63,980 bases of DNA from CAVVZJ01 sp963752755 (GTDB lineage Bacteria; Planctomycetota; Planctomycetia; Isosphaerales; Isosphaeraceae), in contig CAVVZJ010000028.1 in assembly GCA_963752755.1 (NCBI GenBank), positions 1 through 63,980 on the forward strand, written 5' to 3'. The notes under the pieces are model-generated. The model searched no databases, was not told where the DNA came from, and saw only the letters and a program-made list of their open reading frames with translations. Below are positions 1 to 8,698 of this stretch, piece after piece. Numbering within the stretch: position 1 is the stretch's first letter; the number at the start of each line of letters is the position of its first letter. A program made the translations under genes and the position numbers.

Positions 1-1
1 C

Positions 2-124
2 AACGCGGCGGGGTATCGTACGGCCAAGGGCCTGCCGTACGACGAGAAGTCGGTGGGCTATGTCGCCCGTACGCGCGGCTGGGACCGCGGACGCGGCCGG
101 CGCGGCAAGCAGGACGAGGCCTGA
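2..124 (+). pseudogene. C-terminal fragment of a recombinase-like protein
   Basis: An open frame enters from the left edge and stops at 122-124. It encodes about 40 residues, including the stretch NAAGYRTAKGLP followed by a basic tail. This resembles the C-terminal DNA-binding end of large serine recombinases, where a similar N-A-A-G-x-R-T motif occurs. Only the end of the gene is inside the window, so intactness cannot be judged. The next 560 bases hold another recombinase remnant, which supports a mobile-element origin. Assignment is by motif resemblance only. Confidence 0.4.
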
Positions 125-135
125 AAGTTGAACTG

Positions 136-690
136 GTGCATCATGAGAAGGGTCCCACGGGGACCATCAGCGAATTCGAGCTGGTCACGATGCGGAATCG
201 ACTGGAACGAGGCCGGTTGCACAAGGCCCATCGTGGCCAGTTGTTCCACCGCGTGCCGACTGGCTACGTCAAGCTCTCCACCGAGCGGGTCGAGTTTGAT
301 CGCGACGAGCAGGTCCGCGAGGTCATCCGCCTGATCTTCGACAAGTACGACGAGATCGGTACCGCCTGGGGCGTCTTCCACTACCTGATCCGCCATAACA
401 TCAAGCTCGGGTTTCGCCCGTTCCACGGTCCGAATCGCGGCAATCGGGAATGGCGGCGCCGGTCCTGCTGACCGTCTTCCAGATCCTGCGGCACCCGATT
501 TTCGCCGGGGCCTACGCCTATGGGCGCCGGCCGCACAAGCGGGTCCGGACGGCCACCGGGGACCGCACCGCGCCGGCAACTGGGTCCCGATGGAGCAGTG
601 GAAGGTTTTGAAGCGTGACTGCCTGCCGGCCTACATCACCTGGGAACGCAACCTGGCGAACCAGCAATCCCTTCATCAGCACCGATCCGG
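136..690 (+). pseudogene. Serine recombinase (resolvase family) remnant
   Basis: Residues from 136 read like the middle of a large serine recombinase: an F-E-L-V-T-M-R-N-R-L-E-R-G helix region followed by the Recombinase domain signature GYVKL and the LIRHNI segment. The frame stops at about 471. Homologous sequence then continues in other frames: LRHPIFAGAYAYGRRP at about 485-535, and a W-K-V-L-x-R-D-x-L-P-A-Y-I-x-W-E-R segment at about 600-660. The catalytic N-terminal serine domain is absent. The gene is therefore truncated and frameshifted. It abuts the ISKra4 remnant with no intergenic space. Confidence 0.7.
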
Positions 691-734
691 CCCGGGCTGC
701 AAGGGGAGCCCTCGCAGCGGCTCCGCCGGGCTCC

Positions 735-1626
735 ACCCGGCCGCGTCGACGGTCGAGCGGGCCACCGAGGCCGCCGGCCGGGAGGTCGGCGATCGTCTGT
801 CCGCTGGCGAGACCTTCGGCATGCCGGGGCCGTGGGACTGGCATCGGGATGCCGAGGGCCCGATCTGCCCTACGTGGCCATCGACGCCACCGGGGTCGGC
901 CAGCAGGGCGACGGCGGCGCCCGGGCCGACGGCCGGATGGCGACCGTGGCGATGGTCTACAACCCGGTGCCCGAGGGCCGCGACCGCCGGGCTCGCCCCG
1001 ACGGCCCGCCGCCCCGCTTCCGGGCGCGGTACCTGGCCGGGCTGGGCGGGGCCGCCTCGCTGGGCGACCCGCTGCGACGGCAGGCGGCCCAGGTCGGCAT
1101 GGGCCACACCGAGCGGTGGATCGGCCTCTCCGATGGCGGCGCCGGCCTGGAGGACTGGCTGCGCGTGAACTTCGGGCGGCTCGACGCGGTGATCCTGGAC
1201 TTCTACCACGCGGCCGAGTACCTCGGGGACCTCGCCAAGGCGCTGCACCCGGCCGACGAGGAGTCCCGCGGGGCCTGGCTGGAGGCCTGGTGCGGCCGGC
1301 TGAAACGCGAGGGCGGCGCCGCGGTGCTGGCGGACCTGCGGACGCTGGAGGCCCGCGGCGGCGCGGCGCGGGAGGCGTTGGCGGAGGTGGTGCGGTATTT
1401 CGGCAACCAGGTGCACCGGATGGACTACCCGAGCTACGTGGCCCAGGGCTGGGCGATCGGATCGGGGCCGGTCGAGGCGGCCTGCAAGACGGTCGTCGGC
1501 CAACGGATGAAGGGGGCGGGGATGCGCTGGGGGGCCGACGGGGCGGATGCGGTCTGCCACCTGAGGGCCTTGTTCAAGAGCGGGGACCGGCAGTGGGACG
1601 CCTACTGGTCCCCCTCGCCGAACTGA
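735..1626 (+). pseudogene. ISKra4-family transposase, truncated and frameshifted
   Basis: The 264-residue frame ending at 1626 carries the hallmark segments of ISKra4-type transposases: YVAIDATGVGQQG, the VILDFYHAAEYL block, and the IGSGPVEAACKTVVGQRMKG block near the C-terminus. The acidic residues in DATG and ILDFYH fit DDE catalytic positions. Homology begins upstream in a different frame (T-E-A-A-G at about 745, WDWHRDAEG at about 840) and switches frame at about 860. The N-terminal third is missing and the homology runs straight on from recombinase debris. This is an inactive remnant, or a broken copy with a sequencing indel. Confidence 0.85.
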
Positions 1627-1959
1627 TCCCTACCTACAAAGGTGACGCCTACCCCCTGCTGCGTGACCTGAAGCGGACCCAGCACTACCACAAGCCCGAG
1701 GGAGACTGGCCGGCCTTCCGGAAGCCGTTGAAGCGGCTGATCTGGGACGCCCTGCGGCTGAGCAAGTGGCGACGCGAGTTGCCGGCGGAGCGTTTCGAGT
1801 CGCGGCGGCGGCTGGACGCGTTGCTGGCACGGCCGTGAGAGCAACACGCTCAAGCGGCGAGGTCACAACCCCATCTCCGCAGTCCTGGAGGCGGTTCGGA
1901 TTCACCTGCAAACCGGCCAGTTACCACCCCTGCCAGCGAAATGCTCTGAACTCGGCTGA
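1627..1959 (+). pseudogene. IS66-family transposase (TnpC) fragments
   Basis: Two pieces of an IS66 transposase lie here. From about 1605 to 1838 the frame reads HYHKPEGDWPAFRKPLKRL and then an E-x-F-x-S-R-R-x-L-D-A-L-L segment, like the region before the last catalytic acid. From about 1852 to 1959, in a shifted frame, the sequence ends RGHNPI...TGQLPPLPAK plus stop, which is the canonical IS66 C-terminus. The segment between them, containing the conserved NNAAERA region, is deleted. The N-terminus is replaced by the ISKra4 remnant. The element cannot transpose by itself. Confidence 0.75.
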
Positions 1960-2405
1960 AGCTTTACCGATAAACTTTCTTGAGGACGGCCCTGCCGCCC
2001 CTCCCGTTCGCCGTCCGCCCCGACCGCCTCTGAGACGCCACCGATGCGATGCCCCTGCGCCCTTCTTCATCGCCCTTGCGAAACGAACAGTCATGCCCAT
2101 CGGAAAGGGCATCCCCATGAAAATGCGTGCTTGCACGCCGAGCCCCTCGCGGGGATTCTCAGAGGCACCCGGCGCCGCGCCTCACGCGTTCTCGACCGCA
2201 CCTTGCAATCGGCATAATCAACGAAATCGACAAAGTCGCGTGCCCGGTCCCCCGATTTCGCCGACTTGTGACTCTTCGACCGGCGATTTGGGGCCACTTT
2301 TTTGATTTCGAAACAAAGCCACCTGCCATTCTGGCAGTCGCCGCCCCACGCACTCTCGCTCCCCAACGACCCGGAACCACAACGCCCCCCGACGGGAGGT
2401 CCGAC
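1960..2405. other. Intergenic region upstream of the tungstate transporter
   Basis: No convincing gene. It holds a 34-base repeat with a hairpin (2304-2337), also found upstream of the DUF1501 gene at 57559. A promoter for the transporter genes is expected here, but no strong -35/-10 pair stands out. Confidence 0.5.
2304..2337 (+). repeat. 34-base dispersed hairpin repeat, copy 1
   Basis: Nearly identical to 57410-57443. The last 22 bases match exactly and include the perfect dyad CTGCCATTCTGGCAG (6-base arms, 3-base loop, 2323-2337). Both copies lie on the plus strand 70 to 115 bases upstream of a gene start. It could be a regulatory hairpin or a small palindromic repeat. Confidence 0.6.
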
Positions 2406-3041
2406 TTGCCGCTCCTGCCGATCATCGGGCTCTCGATCGCCGTCTCCGGCCTGTCCACCCTGTTCGGCGCCGCCTTGGGCATCCCGCTGGGCACCTGGCT
2501 GGGCCTGACTCGTTTCCGCGGCCGCACGGTCGCCCTGGCCCTCGTCTATGCCGGCATGGGACTGCCGCCGGTCGTCGTGGGCCTGGCCGTCTATCTGTTG
2601 CTCTCGCGGAGTGGGCCGCTGGGAGCATTGGGCTGGCTGTTCACGCCAAGGGCGATGGTTCTGGCACAGACGGTCCTCGTCCTGCCGCTCGTCGCCGGCC
2701 TGACGGCCGCCGCCGTCGCCGCCGTGCCTGACGAACTGCCGCTCCAGCTTCGCGGCCTGGGAGCGAGCCCTCGGCAGGCGCGTTGGGAGGTTCTGCGCGA
2801 GATGAGGCCGGGCTTGCTGGCGGCCCTGGCGGCGGGGTTCGGTCGGAGTCTCTCGGAGGTCGGCGCGGTCCTGATCGTCGGCGGCAACATCGCCGGCCAG
2901 ACGCGGGTCATGACCACGGCGATCGTGCTGGAGACCGGCCGCGGCGAGTTCGCCACGGCCCTCGCGCTGGGCGGCGTGCTGCTCGCCTTGGCCGTGCTGG
3001 CCAACCTCTTCATGCTCCGGCTCGGCGGACTCACCTCATGA
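2406..3041 (+). CDS. tupB: Tungstate-type ABC transporter permease
   Basis: Integral membrane subunit of a molybdate/tungstate-type ABC importer. The 211-residue product has about five hydrophobic segments and the permease coupling motif region around A-R-W-E-V-L-R-E-M-R-P-G, where the cytoplasmic EAA-like loop contacts the ATPase. The start is taken as TTG at 2406 because GGGAGG lies six bases upstream and the usual N-terminal hydrophobic segment begins straight after it. The open frame extends upstream but that part has no membrane character. It overlaps the ATPase gene by four bases (ATGA), showing translational coupling. Order permease, ATPase, binding protein, together with the TupA-like partner, favours tungstate over molybdate. 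Substrate is inferred. Confidence 0.85.
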   Translation: MPLLPIIGLSIAVSGLSTLFGAALGIPLGTWLGLTRFRGRTVALALVYAGMGLPPVVVGLAVYLLLSRSGPLGALGWLFTPRAMVLAQTVLVLPLVAGLTAAAVAAVPDELPLQLRGLGASPRQARWEVLREMRPGLLAALAAGFGRSLSEVGAVLIVGGNIAGQTRVMTTAIVLETGRGEFATALALGGVLLALAVLANLFMLRLGGLTS

Positions 3042-3769
3042 GCGGGACCACCCTCTACGAACTGGACGACGTGTCGTGCACCTACGACGGCCGCCCCGCA
3101 GTCCGCGTGGCTCGCGTTCGAATCGCAGCCGGCGAGCGGCTCGGACTCGTCGGCCCGACCGGTGCTGGCAAGAGCACGCTCCTCCGCCTGCTAGCTGGCC
3201 TGGAGCCGCCCACCTCCGGCCACCTTTTCTTCGACGGCCGCCCCCTCGACGGTCGCGACCGGCCCCCCCAGGACCGGCATCGCATCGCCATGGTCTTCCA
3301 GCGACCGCTCTTGCTCGGCGGCACCGTCGGCGACAATGTTGCGTACGGCCTCCGCCTGCGACGTGCCGACGATCAGCCCCGGCGGGTACGGAAGGTTCTG
3401 GAACGCCTCGGGCTCGCCCCCCTGGCCTCGCGATCGGCCCATTCTCTCTCGGGCGGCGAGGTCCAGCGAGTCGCGTTGGCCCGTGCTCTCGTGCTGGAAC
3501 CGGAGGTTCTGCTGCTCGACGAGCCGACGGCCCACCTCGACCCCGCCCACGTCGCCCTCGCCGAATCGGCGGTGGCTGACCTGGCAAAGCGACGGGGCAC
3601 GACCGTCGTCTGGGCCACTCATAACCTCTTCCAGCTCCGCCGTGTCGCCGACCGCGTCGCCCTCCTTCTCGGCGGCGAACTCGCCGAGGACGCCCCGACG
3701 GCCGACTTCCTCGATAGGCCCCGCAACCCGCGAGCCGCCGCCTTCGTGCGGGGAGAGATGATCTGGTGA
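3038..3769 (+). CDS. tupC: Tungstate-type ABC transporter ATP-binding protein
   Basis: Energy-coupling ATPase of the importer, 243 residues. Walker A is GPTGAGKST near residues 41-49, the Q-loop is VFQRP, the ABC signature is LSGGE, Walker B is VLLLDEP, and a switch histidine is in WATHN. The C-terminus ends soon after the nucleotide-binding domain, without the long regulatory domain found in many ModC proteins. It overlaps the permease by four bases and the downstream binding protein by four bases (GTGA). The three genes therefore form one coupled operon. Confidence 0.9.
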   Translation: MSGTTLYELDDVSCTYDGRPAVRVARVRIAAGERLGLVGPTGAGKSTLLRLLAGLEPPTSGHLFFDGRPLDGRDRPPQDRHRIAMVFQRPLLLGGTVGDNVAYGLRLRRADDQPRRVRKVLERLGLAPLASRSAHSLSGGEVQRVALARALVLEPEVLLLDEPTAHLDPAHVALAESAVADLAKRRGTTVVWATHNLFQLRRVADRVALLLGGELAEDAPTADFLDRPRNPRAAAFVRGEMIW

Positions 3770-4605
3770 ACCAACCACAACCCAGAGCCCTGCTCCGCCT
3801 GCTGCTCGCCCCGGTGGTCGTCCTTGCGACCGGCTGCGCGAGCCACGAGCCCGCCGGGTCTATCACGCTGGCGACCACGACCAGCACCCGCGACAGCGGC
3901 CTTCTCGACGTCCTCCTGCCCGCCTTCCAGAAGCGGACCGGTCTCGATATCCGCGTCGTGGCTGTCGGCACCGGCCAGGCGCTGGAACTGGGCCGTCGCG
4001 GCGACGCCGACGTGCTCCTCGTCCACGACCGACCCGCCGAGCAACGCTTCGTCAACGAGGGTTATGGCTCCTTCCGCCGCGACGTGATGGTCAACGACTT
4101 CGTCCTCGTCGGCCCGCCCGAAGACCCCGCCGGCCTCCGCGAATCGGCCGGGATCGTCTCGGGGTTCGAGCGGGTCGCCCGCGAGAAACCGCCGTTCGTC
4201 TCGCGGGGCGACGACAGCGGCACGCACCGCAAGGAGCGTTCGCTCTGGTCCCGCGCCGGGATCAAGCCCGAAGGCAACTGGTATCTCGAAGCCGGTTCGG
4301 GCATGTCCGAGGTCCTCCGCCTGGCCGACCAGAAGCGGGCCTACACCCTCAGCGACCGCGCCACCTTCCTCGCCCTCCGCGACGGCCTCGACCTGGCGAT
4401 CGTCTCCGAGGGCGATCCGTTGTTGCTCAACCCATACGGCGTCATCGTCGTGAACCCGGCCCGACACCCCCACATCCACGACCGCGACGCCCGCCGATTC
4501 GTTGCGTTTCTCCTCTCCGACGAGGGCCGTCGCCTGATCAGGCACTTCGGCGTGGAACGCTTCGGTCAGCCCCTCTTTCGCCCCGCTTCGCCGGCCGGCA
4601 ACGAC
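3766..4605 (+). CDS. tupA: Tungstate-binding lipoprotein; stop codon missing at the expected place
   Basis: Substrate-binding subunit. It begins with a lipoprotein signal peptide (LATGC, lipid-anchored Cys about 24). The mature part has the family motif TTTSTRDSGLL, the VGTGQAL loop, SRGDDSGTH and a Y-x-x-x-D-R motif. Start is GTG 3766, overlapping the ATPase stop. Family members end shortly after F-G-x-E-R-F-G-x-P-L-F, which is at about 4580. Here no in-frame stop follows, and the frame stays open to 6366, antisense through the next gene. A single-base indel near the end would put the stop at 4616-4618. I end the feature where homology ends. Loss of the stop is either an assembly error or a real 3-prime extension. 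Confidence 0.75.
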
Positions 4606-5937
4606 TCAGGTGGCGTAGTGCCTCGCAACCTTCCGGATGGCCGCGGCCACGCTCCGCATGTAGCCCTCGCTCATCGCCTCGTTGACGACCACGCGGACGC
4701 CCGTTTCGAGGATCGCCTCGGCCTCCGGGCAGGAGACCTGAGCATAGTCCATCGTGGTGAGCCCCTGCTCCTTCAGCGGCCAGCGACCCGCGAAGAATCC
4801 GTGCTTCTGGAAGACCGGGTTGCCATACAAGGGCACGGGGATGTAGCCCGCCGAGGCCGGCACACCCTCGGCGACGAGCGCCTTCACGAACTCCGCCCGG
4901 TCGCACTGGAAGGTTTCGGGTCGAAGCCGCATCATCGAGAACCAGTACGTGCAGCGGTCGTCGGGTCGGACTCCGTGGGGCACGAGGCCCGGCGTGTCGG
5001 CGATCTGCTCGTTGAGCAGGTTTCCGAGTCGCGCTCGCTTCGACGCGATCCCTTCCAGCCGGTCGAGCTGGGCGGCGGCGACCGCCGCCTGGGGCTCGCT
5101 CATCCGGTAGTTCGTGGCGAACGACTCGAACAGGCCGTTCCCTCCGATTCGGTTGTATCCTTTGTCGCCGAAGCGCTGAAGGAGCGGGCCGAATCGCTCG
5201 TCGTTCGAGGCCACGACGCCGCCGTCGCCGCAGGTAATGTGCTTGGAATTCTGGAGCGAGAAGCAAGCGATGTGACCGCTCGTGCCGATCGGCTCACCGC
5301 GATAGCGGGCGCCCCAGGCCTGGGCGCAGTCCTCGATCAGGACCAGGCCGCGGCGGTCGGCGAGGGCTTTGAGGGCGTCCATGTCGCACGGGTTGCCAGC
5401 GAGGTGGACGGCGATGATGGCCCTGGTTTTCGGGGTGATCCGACGCTCGACGTCGGCGGGATCGAGGTTGTAAGTGTCGCCGACCAGATCGGCGAAGACG
5501 GGGACGGCCTGCTGGTAGAGGACGCCGATCACGGTGCCGATGTCCGTGACCGGGCTCGTGATGACCTCGTCCCCCGGCGCGATCCCGGCCGACGCCACCG
5601 CGATGTGCAGGGCCGCGGTGCCCGACGAGCATGTCATGACATGTTTGAGCGGGCAAGTCTGGCGGAACCGCTCGATCAGAAGCGATGTTTGCGGCCCTTT
5701 CCAGTAGAACAGCGAGTCCTGGCTGAGCATCGTCTCCAGTCGCTCGCGCTCGGATTCGCCCCAGCGATGCTGATGCGGCACCTTCTCCTCGACCGCCTTT
5801 GGACCGCCGTGAAGTGCGAGGCGTGCGTCCGAGCCCGATTCGTCCGTCGCCTCCTGTACGGGAAGGCTGCTGGCGCCGACGACTCCCGACGAGACGGCGA
5901 GGAAGGAACGTCGTGTGAAAGGGTTCCTGGGTGTCAT
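4606..5937 (-). CDS. Tat-exported DegT/DnrJ/EryC1/StrS-family aminotransferase-like protein
   Basis: PLP-dependent aminotransferase of the sugar-nucleotide type, 443 residues. The start is set at 5937, giving MTPRNPFTRRSFLAV, a twin-arginine signal. GGAGG lies seven bases upstream. Family motifs include SSGTAALHIA, the PLP-phosphate and pyridine contacts around IEDCAQAWGA, and the Schiff-base lysine in SLQNSKHITCGDGG (about residue 230). Families of this type usually act in the cytoplasm on nucleotide sugars, so export is unusual but recurs in Planctomycetes. Its substrate is unknown. It converges on tupA with the two coding ends touching. Confidence 0.8.
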   Translation of the reverse strand: MTPRNPFTRRSFLAVSSGVVGASSLPVQEATDESGSDARLALHGGPKAVEEKVPHQHRWGESERERLETMLSQDSLFYWKGPQTSLLIERFRQTCPLKHVMTCSSGTAALHIAVASAGIAPGDEVITSPVTDIGTVIGVLYQQAVPVFADLVGDTYNLDPADVERRITPKTRAIIAVHLAGNPCDMDALKALADRRGLVLIEDCAQAWGARYRGEPIGTSGHIACFSLQNSKHITCGDGGVVASNDERFGPLLQRFGDKGYNRIGGNGLFESFATNYRMSEPQAAVAAAQLDRLEGIASKRARLGNLLNEQIADTPGLVPHGVRPDDRCTYWFSMMRLRPETFQCDRAEFVKALVAEGVPASAGYIPVPLYGNPVFQKHGFFAGRWPLKEQGLTTMDYAQVSCPEAEAILETGVRVVVNEAMSEGYMRSVAAAIRKVARHYAT

Positions 5938-6256
5938 GGCGTGCCTCCGGAGCTTGGTGGTTTCTCGACACCGCCCCGCAATCCGACGTCGCGCGTCCAC
6001 TTCCCGGGGCGCCCCATCTTACCCGCGGAACTGCCTCGCTTGGCACACCTTCCCACGCCAGATCCTGGCTGGGTAATCCGGAAGTTTCGCCGACTTCCCT
6101 CGACGGCCGGCCTCGCGGCGATCGAGGAGGCCCCCCGGAGAGCCAATGCTGGCGTTGTCGGCACTCGCTCGCCTTGCTACGTTTGGCCGTTTCGGAGGTG
6201 TCGGATATCTTCTGCCTCACCACTCGGGATTCGACCAGCGAGGAATAAGCTTTCGC
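5938..6256. other. Divergent intergenic region
   Basis: It separates the minus-strand aminotransferase from the plus-strand GH57 gene. It must hold both promoters, but no clear box or repeat was seen. Confidence 0.4.
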
Positions 6257-8680
6257 ATGAGACCTCCACGCTATATTTGCATCCATGGGCACTTCTATCA
6301 GCCGCCCCGCGAGAACCCCTGGCTCGACGTCGTGGAGGTTCAGGACTCCGCCGCACCGTACCATGATTGGAACGAGCGAATCACCCGCGAATGCTACGCC
6401 CCCAACGCTCGCTCCCGGCTCGTCGATTCGCAGGGGCGGATTATCCACCTCCTGAATAATTACGCCTGGATCAGCTTCAACTTTGGGCCGACCTTGCTCT
6501 CCTGGATGGCCAGCCATGCGCCCGAGGTTCTCGGTGGGATCGTCGAGGCAGACCGCCTCAGCCGCCAGCGTCGCAATGGTCACGGCAACGCTCTGGCCCA
6601 GGTCTATAACCACATGATCCTGCCCCTGGCCGGCAAGCGCGACCAGCGGACACAGGTCCTCTGGGGCCTCGCCGACTTCCGCCATCGCTTTGGCCGCGAC
6701 CCCGAGGGGATGTGGCTGGCCGAGACGGCGGTGGACACGGCCTCCCTGGAAGTCTTGGCCGAGTCGGGCATTCGGTTCACGATCCTCTCGCCCTACCAGG
6801 CCCGGCGCTGGCGACGGATCGGCGAGGAGGAGTGGACCGAGATACCCGGCGGCATCGACCCGTCGCGAGCCTACCGGGTCAATCTGCCCTCGGGACGCTC
6901 CATCGCCCTGTTCTTCTATGATGGCAACATCTCGCGACAGGTTGCCTTCGAGCGCCTGCTCGACAGCGGCGAGCGGTTCCTCGGTCGGCTCCTGCAGGGT
7001 TTCGACGACGGCCGCGAACACGCCCAGCTCATGCACATTGCTACCGACGGCGAGTCGTACGGCCACCACCACCCTCACGGCGACATGGCCCTCGCTTTCG
7101 TCCTCCAGCGGCTTGCCGAGGACCCCGAGATCCGGCTCACCAATTACGGCGAGTTCCTGGAACTGCACCCGCCCGAGTGGGAAGTCGAGATCCACGAGAA
7201 CTCTGCCTGGAGCTGCGCCCACGGCCTCGGTCGCTGGAGCTTCGACTGCGGCTGCAAGTTCCGCGGCGACTGGCACCAGCGTTGGCGCGAGCCTCTCCGC
7301 AAGGCGTTCGACGGCCTCAAATCCCAGCTCGATCATCTCTTCAGCACCCGAGGCCGGGAGTGCTTCCCCGAGCCGTGGAAGGCGCGCGACGCCTACATCG
7401 ACGTCGTCCTCGACCGTGGCTCCCGATCGGTCCGACACTTCCTCCGCGAACAAGGGCACCCCGACCTCGACGACGAGCAGATCTGCGACGCCCTCCGGCT
7501 CCTGGAAATGCAGCGATGCGGCATGCTGATGTTTACGAGTTGCGGCTGGTTCTTTGACGAGATCAGCGGCCTCGAAACGACCCAGTGCCTCCACTACGCC
7601 GCCCGCGCGATCCATCTGGCCCATCACTTTGGCCGCGACCTGGAGCGGAAGTTCCTCCAGTCGCTCAAGGCCGCGCCCAGCAACTTGCCCCGATTCCGCG
7701 ACGGCCGCGGTGTCTGGGAGCAACAGGTCCGTCCCGCCACCGTGGACCTCGATCGCGTCCTTGCCCACTCCGCCATCAGCCTGATCTACCCGACCCACGA
7801 AGAACCGACGCGCCTCTATCCGTTCGACCTCGAAATCCTCGACCGCGAGGTTCGCAGTCGCGGTATCGGCCACCTGGCGATCGGCCGCCTGCGGACCCGC
7901 TCGCGACGGACCTGGGAGGAGGCTGAGACCGCCTTCGTCGTCATCCACTATGGAGGCCTCGACTTCCACACGGTCCTCCGCCGACCGGCCAGCCACCGCG
8001 AGTATGAGGGCTTCAAGCGACGTATGCTGGAGGCGTACCGCGTCGGCTCCCTCGCCGATGTCACCGCCCTCGTGACCCGCGAGTTCGAGGGCCGCACCCA
8101 CCGGCTCGACGACCTCTTCGCCGACGAGCGACGCCGGATTATCGGGATCGCCTTGCACGATCGCATCGAAGATTACCAGCGCACCTTCGAGCGGATGATC
8201 CGCCAGGACGAGGACGTCCTGCACCGTCTCGGCCACCTCGGCTACCCGATCCCGAAGCCGATCCGCGCCGCCGCGGCCTCCTTCCTCGATCACCGGCTAC
8301 CCCAGGAGCTTTCCCACCTGGAGGTCGAAGACGGCCGCCTGGACGCAATCCGTGACCTGATCGAGCGCGGCGAGTCCTGGGGCTACCAGCCCGAAGCCGA
8401 ACTGCTGGAGCAGCGTCTCTCCGAGGCCCTGCGCCACATCCTCGGCGAACTCGACACATCGGCCGATCTGCCGGCCCTGGTCGCGAAGGCGAGTCGACTC
8501 CTCGATGCCGCCGCCTTACTCGGGATCTCGATGGACCTCTGGTCCGTGCAGAACCAACTCCTCGATGCCTACCTCCGCGTTCGGGATTCCGAGTCGCTCG
8601 ACGAGCGTCTCTCTGAGGTCTTCGCCGACCTGGCCGACAAGCTGGGAATCAGCCGGGGCGTTCTCGGCTGGCGACCGTGA
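6257..8680 (+). CDS. Glycoside hydrolase family 57 protein with DUF3536-type C-terminus
   Basis: Predicted cytoplasmic alpha-glucan-active enzyme of 807 residues. The N-terminal GH57 barrel opens with the signature HGHFYQPPRENPW (residues about 9-21). The candidate nucleophile is the Glu in WLAETAVD (about 154), and the general acid is the Asp in ATDGESYGHHH (about 264). The C-terminal half matches the DUF3536 arrangement often attached to GH57, including an F-x-x-S-C-G-W-F-F-D-E-I-S-G segment. The start is ATG 6257, directly before the conserved PPRYICIHGHFYQP segment. The GAGG at about 6239 is farther away than usual. No signal peptide is present. No glycogen genes neighbour it, so the exact substrate is open. 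Confidence 0.88.
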   Translation: MRPPRYICIHGHFYQPPRENPWLDVVEVQDSAAPYHDWNERITRECYAPNARSRLVDSQGRIIHLLNNYAWISFNFGPTLLSWMASHAPEVLGGIVEADRLSRQRRNGHGNALAQVYNHMILPLAGKRDQRTQVLWGLADFRHRFGRDPEGMWLAETAVDTASLEVLAESGIRFTILSPYQARRWRRIGEEEWTEIPGGIDPSRAYRVNLPSGRSIALFFYDGNISRQVAFERLLDSGERFLGRLLQGFDDGREHAQLMHIATDGESYGHHHPHGDMALAFVLQRLAEDPEIRLTNYGEFLELHPPEWEVEIHENSAWSCAHGLGRWSFDCGCKFRGDWHQRWREPLRKAFDGLKSQLDHLFSTRGRECFPEPWKARDAYIDVVLDRGSRSVRHFLREQGHPDLDDEQICDALRLLEMQRCGMLMFTSCGWFFDEISGLETTQCLHYAARAIHLAHHFGRDLERKFLQSLKAAPSNLPRFRDGRGVWEQQVRPATVDLDRVLAHSAISLIYPTHEEPTRLYPFDLEILDREVRSRGIGHLAIGRLRTRSRRTWEEAETAFVVIHYGGLDFHTVLRRPASHREYEGFKRRMLEAYRVGSLADVTALVTREFEGRTHRLDDLFADERRRIIGIALHDRIEDYQRTFERMIRQDEDVLHRLGHLGYPIPKPIRAAAASFLDHRLPQELSHLEVEDGRLDAIRDLIERGESWGYQPEAELLEQRLSEALRHILGELDTSADLPALVAKASRLLDAAALLGISMDLWSVQNQLLDAYLRVRDSESLDERLSEVFADLADKLGISRGVLGWRP

Positions 8681-8698
8681 TTCTCTTTCGATGACATC

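Larger units (their letters stand above)
1..1959 (+). mobile_element. Nested insertion-sequence graveyard
   Basis: Serine recombinase, ISKra4 and IS66 remnants are packed end to end in the same orientation with no spacer and no intact terminal repeats that I can see. This indicates repeated insertion and deletion at one site beside the tungstate transporter operon. Confidence 0.7.

Noticed and set aside
5294..8293. 999-codon open frame on the minus strand opposite the GH57 gene
   Set aside because: No family resemblance. Its composition is that of the reverse complement of a GC-rich gene, and the plus strand carries a well-supported GH57 protein.
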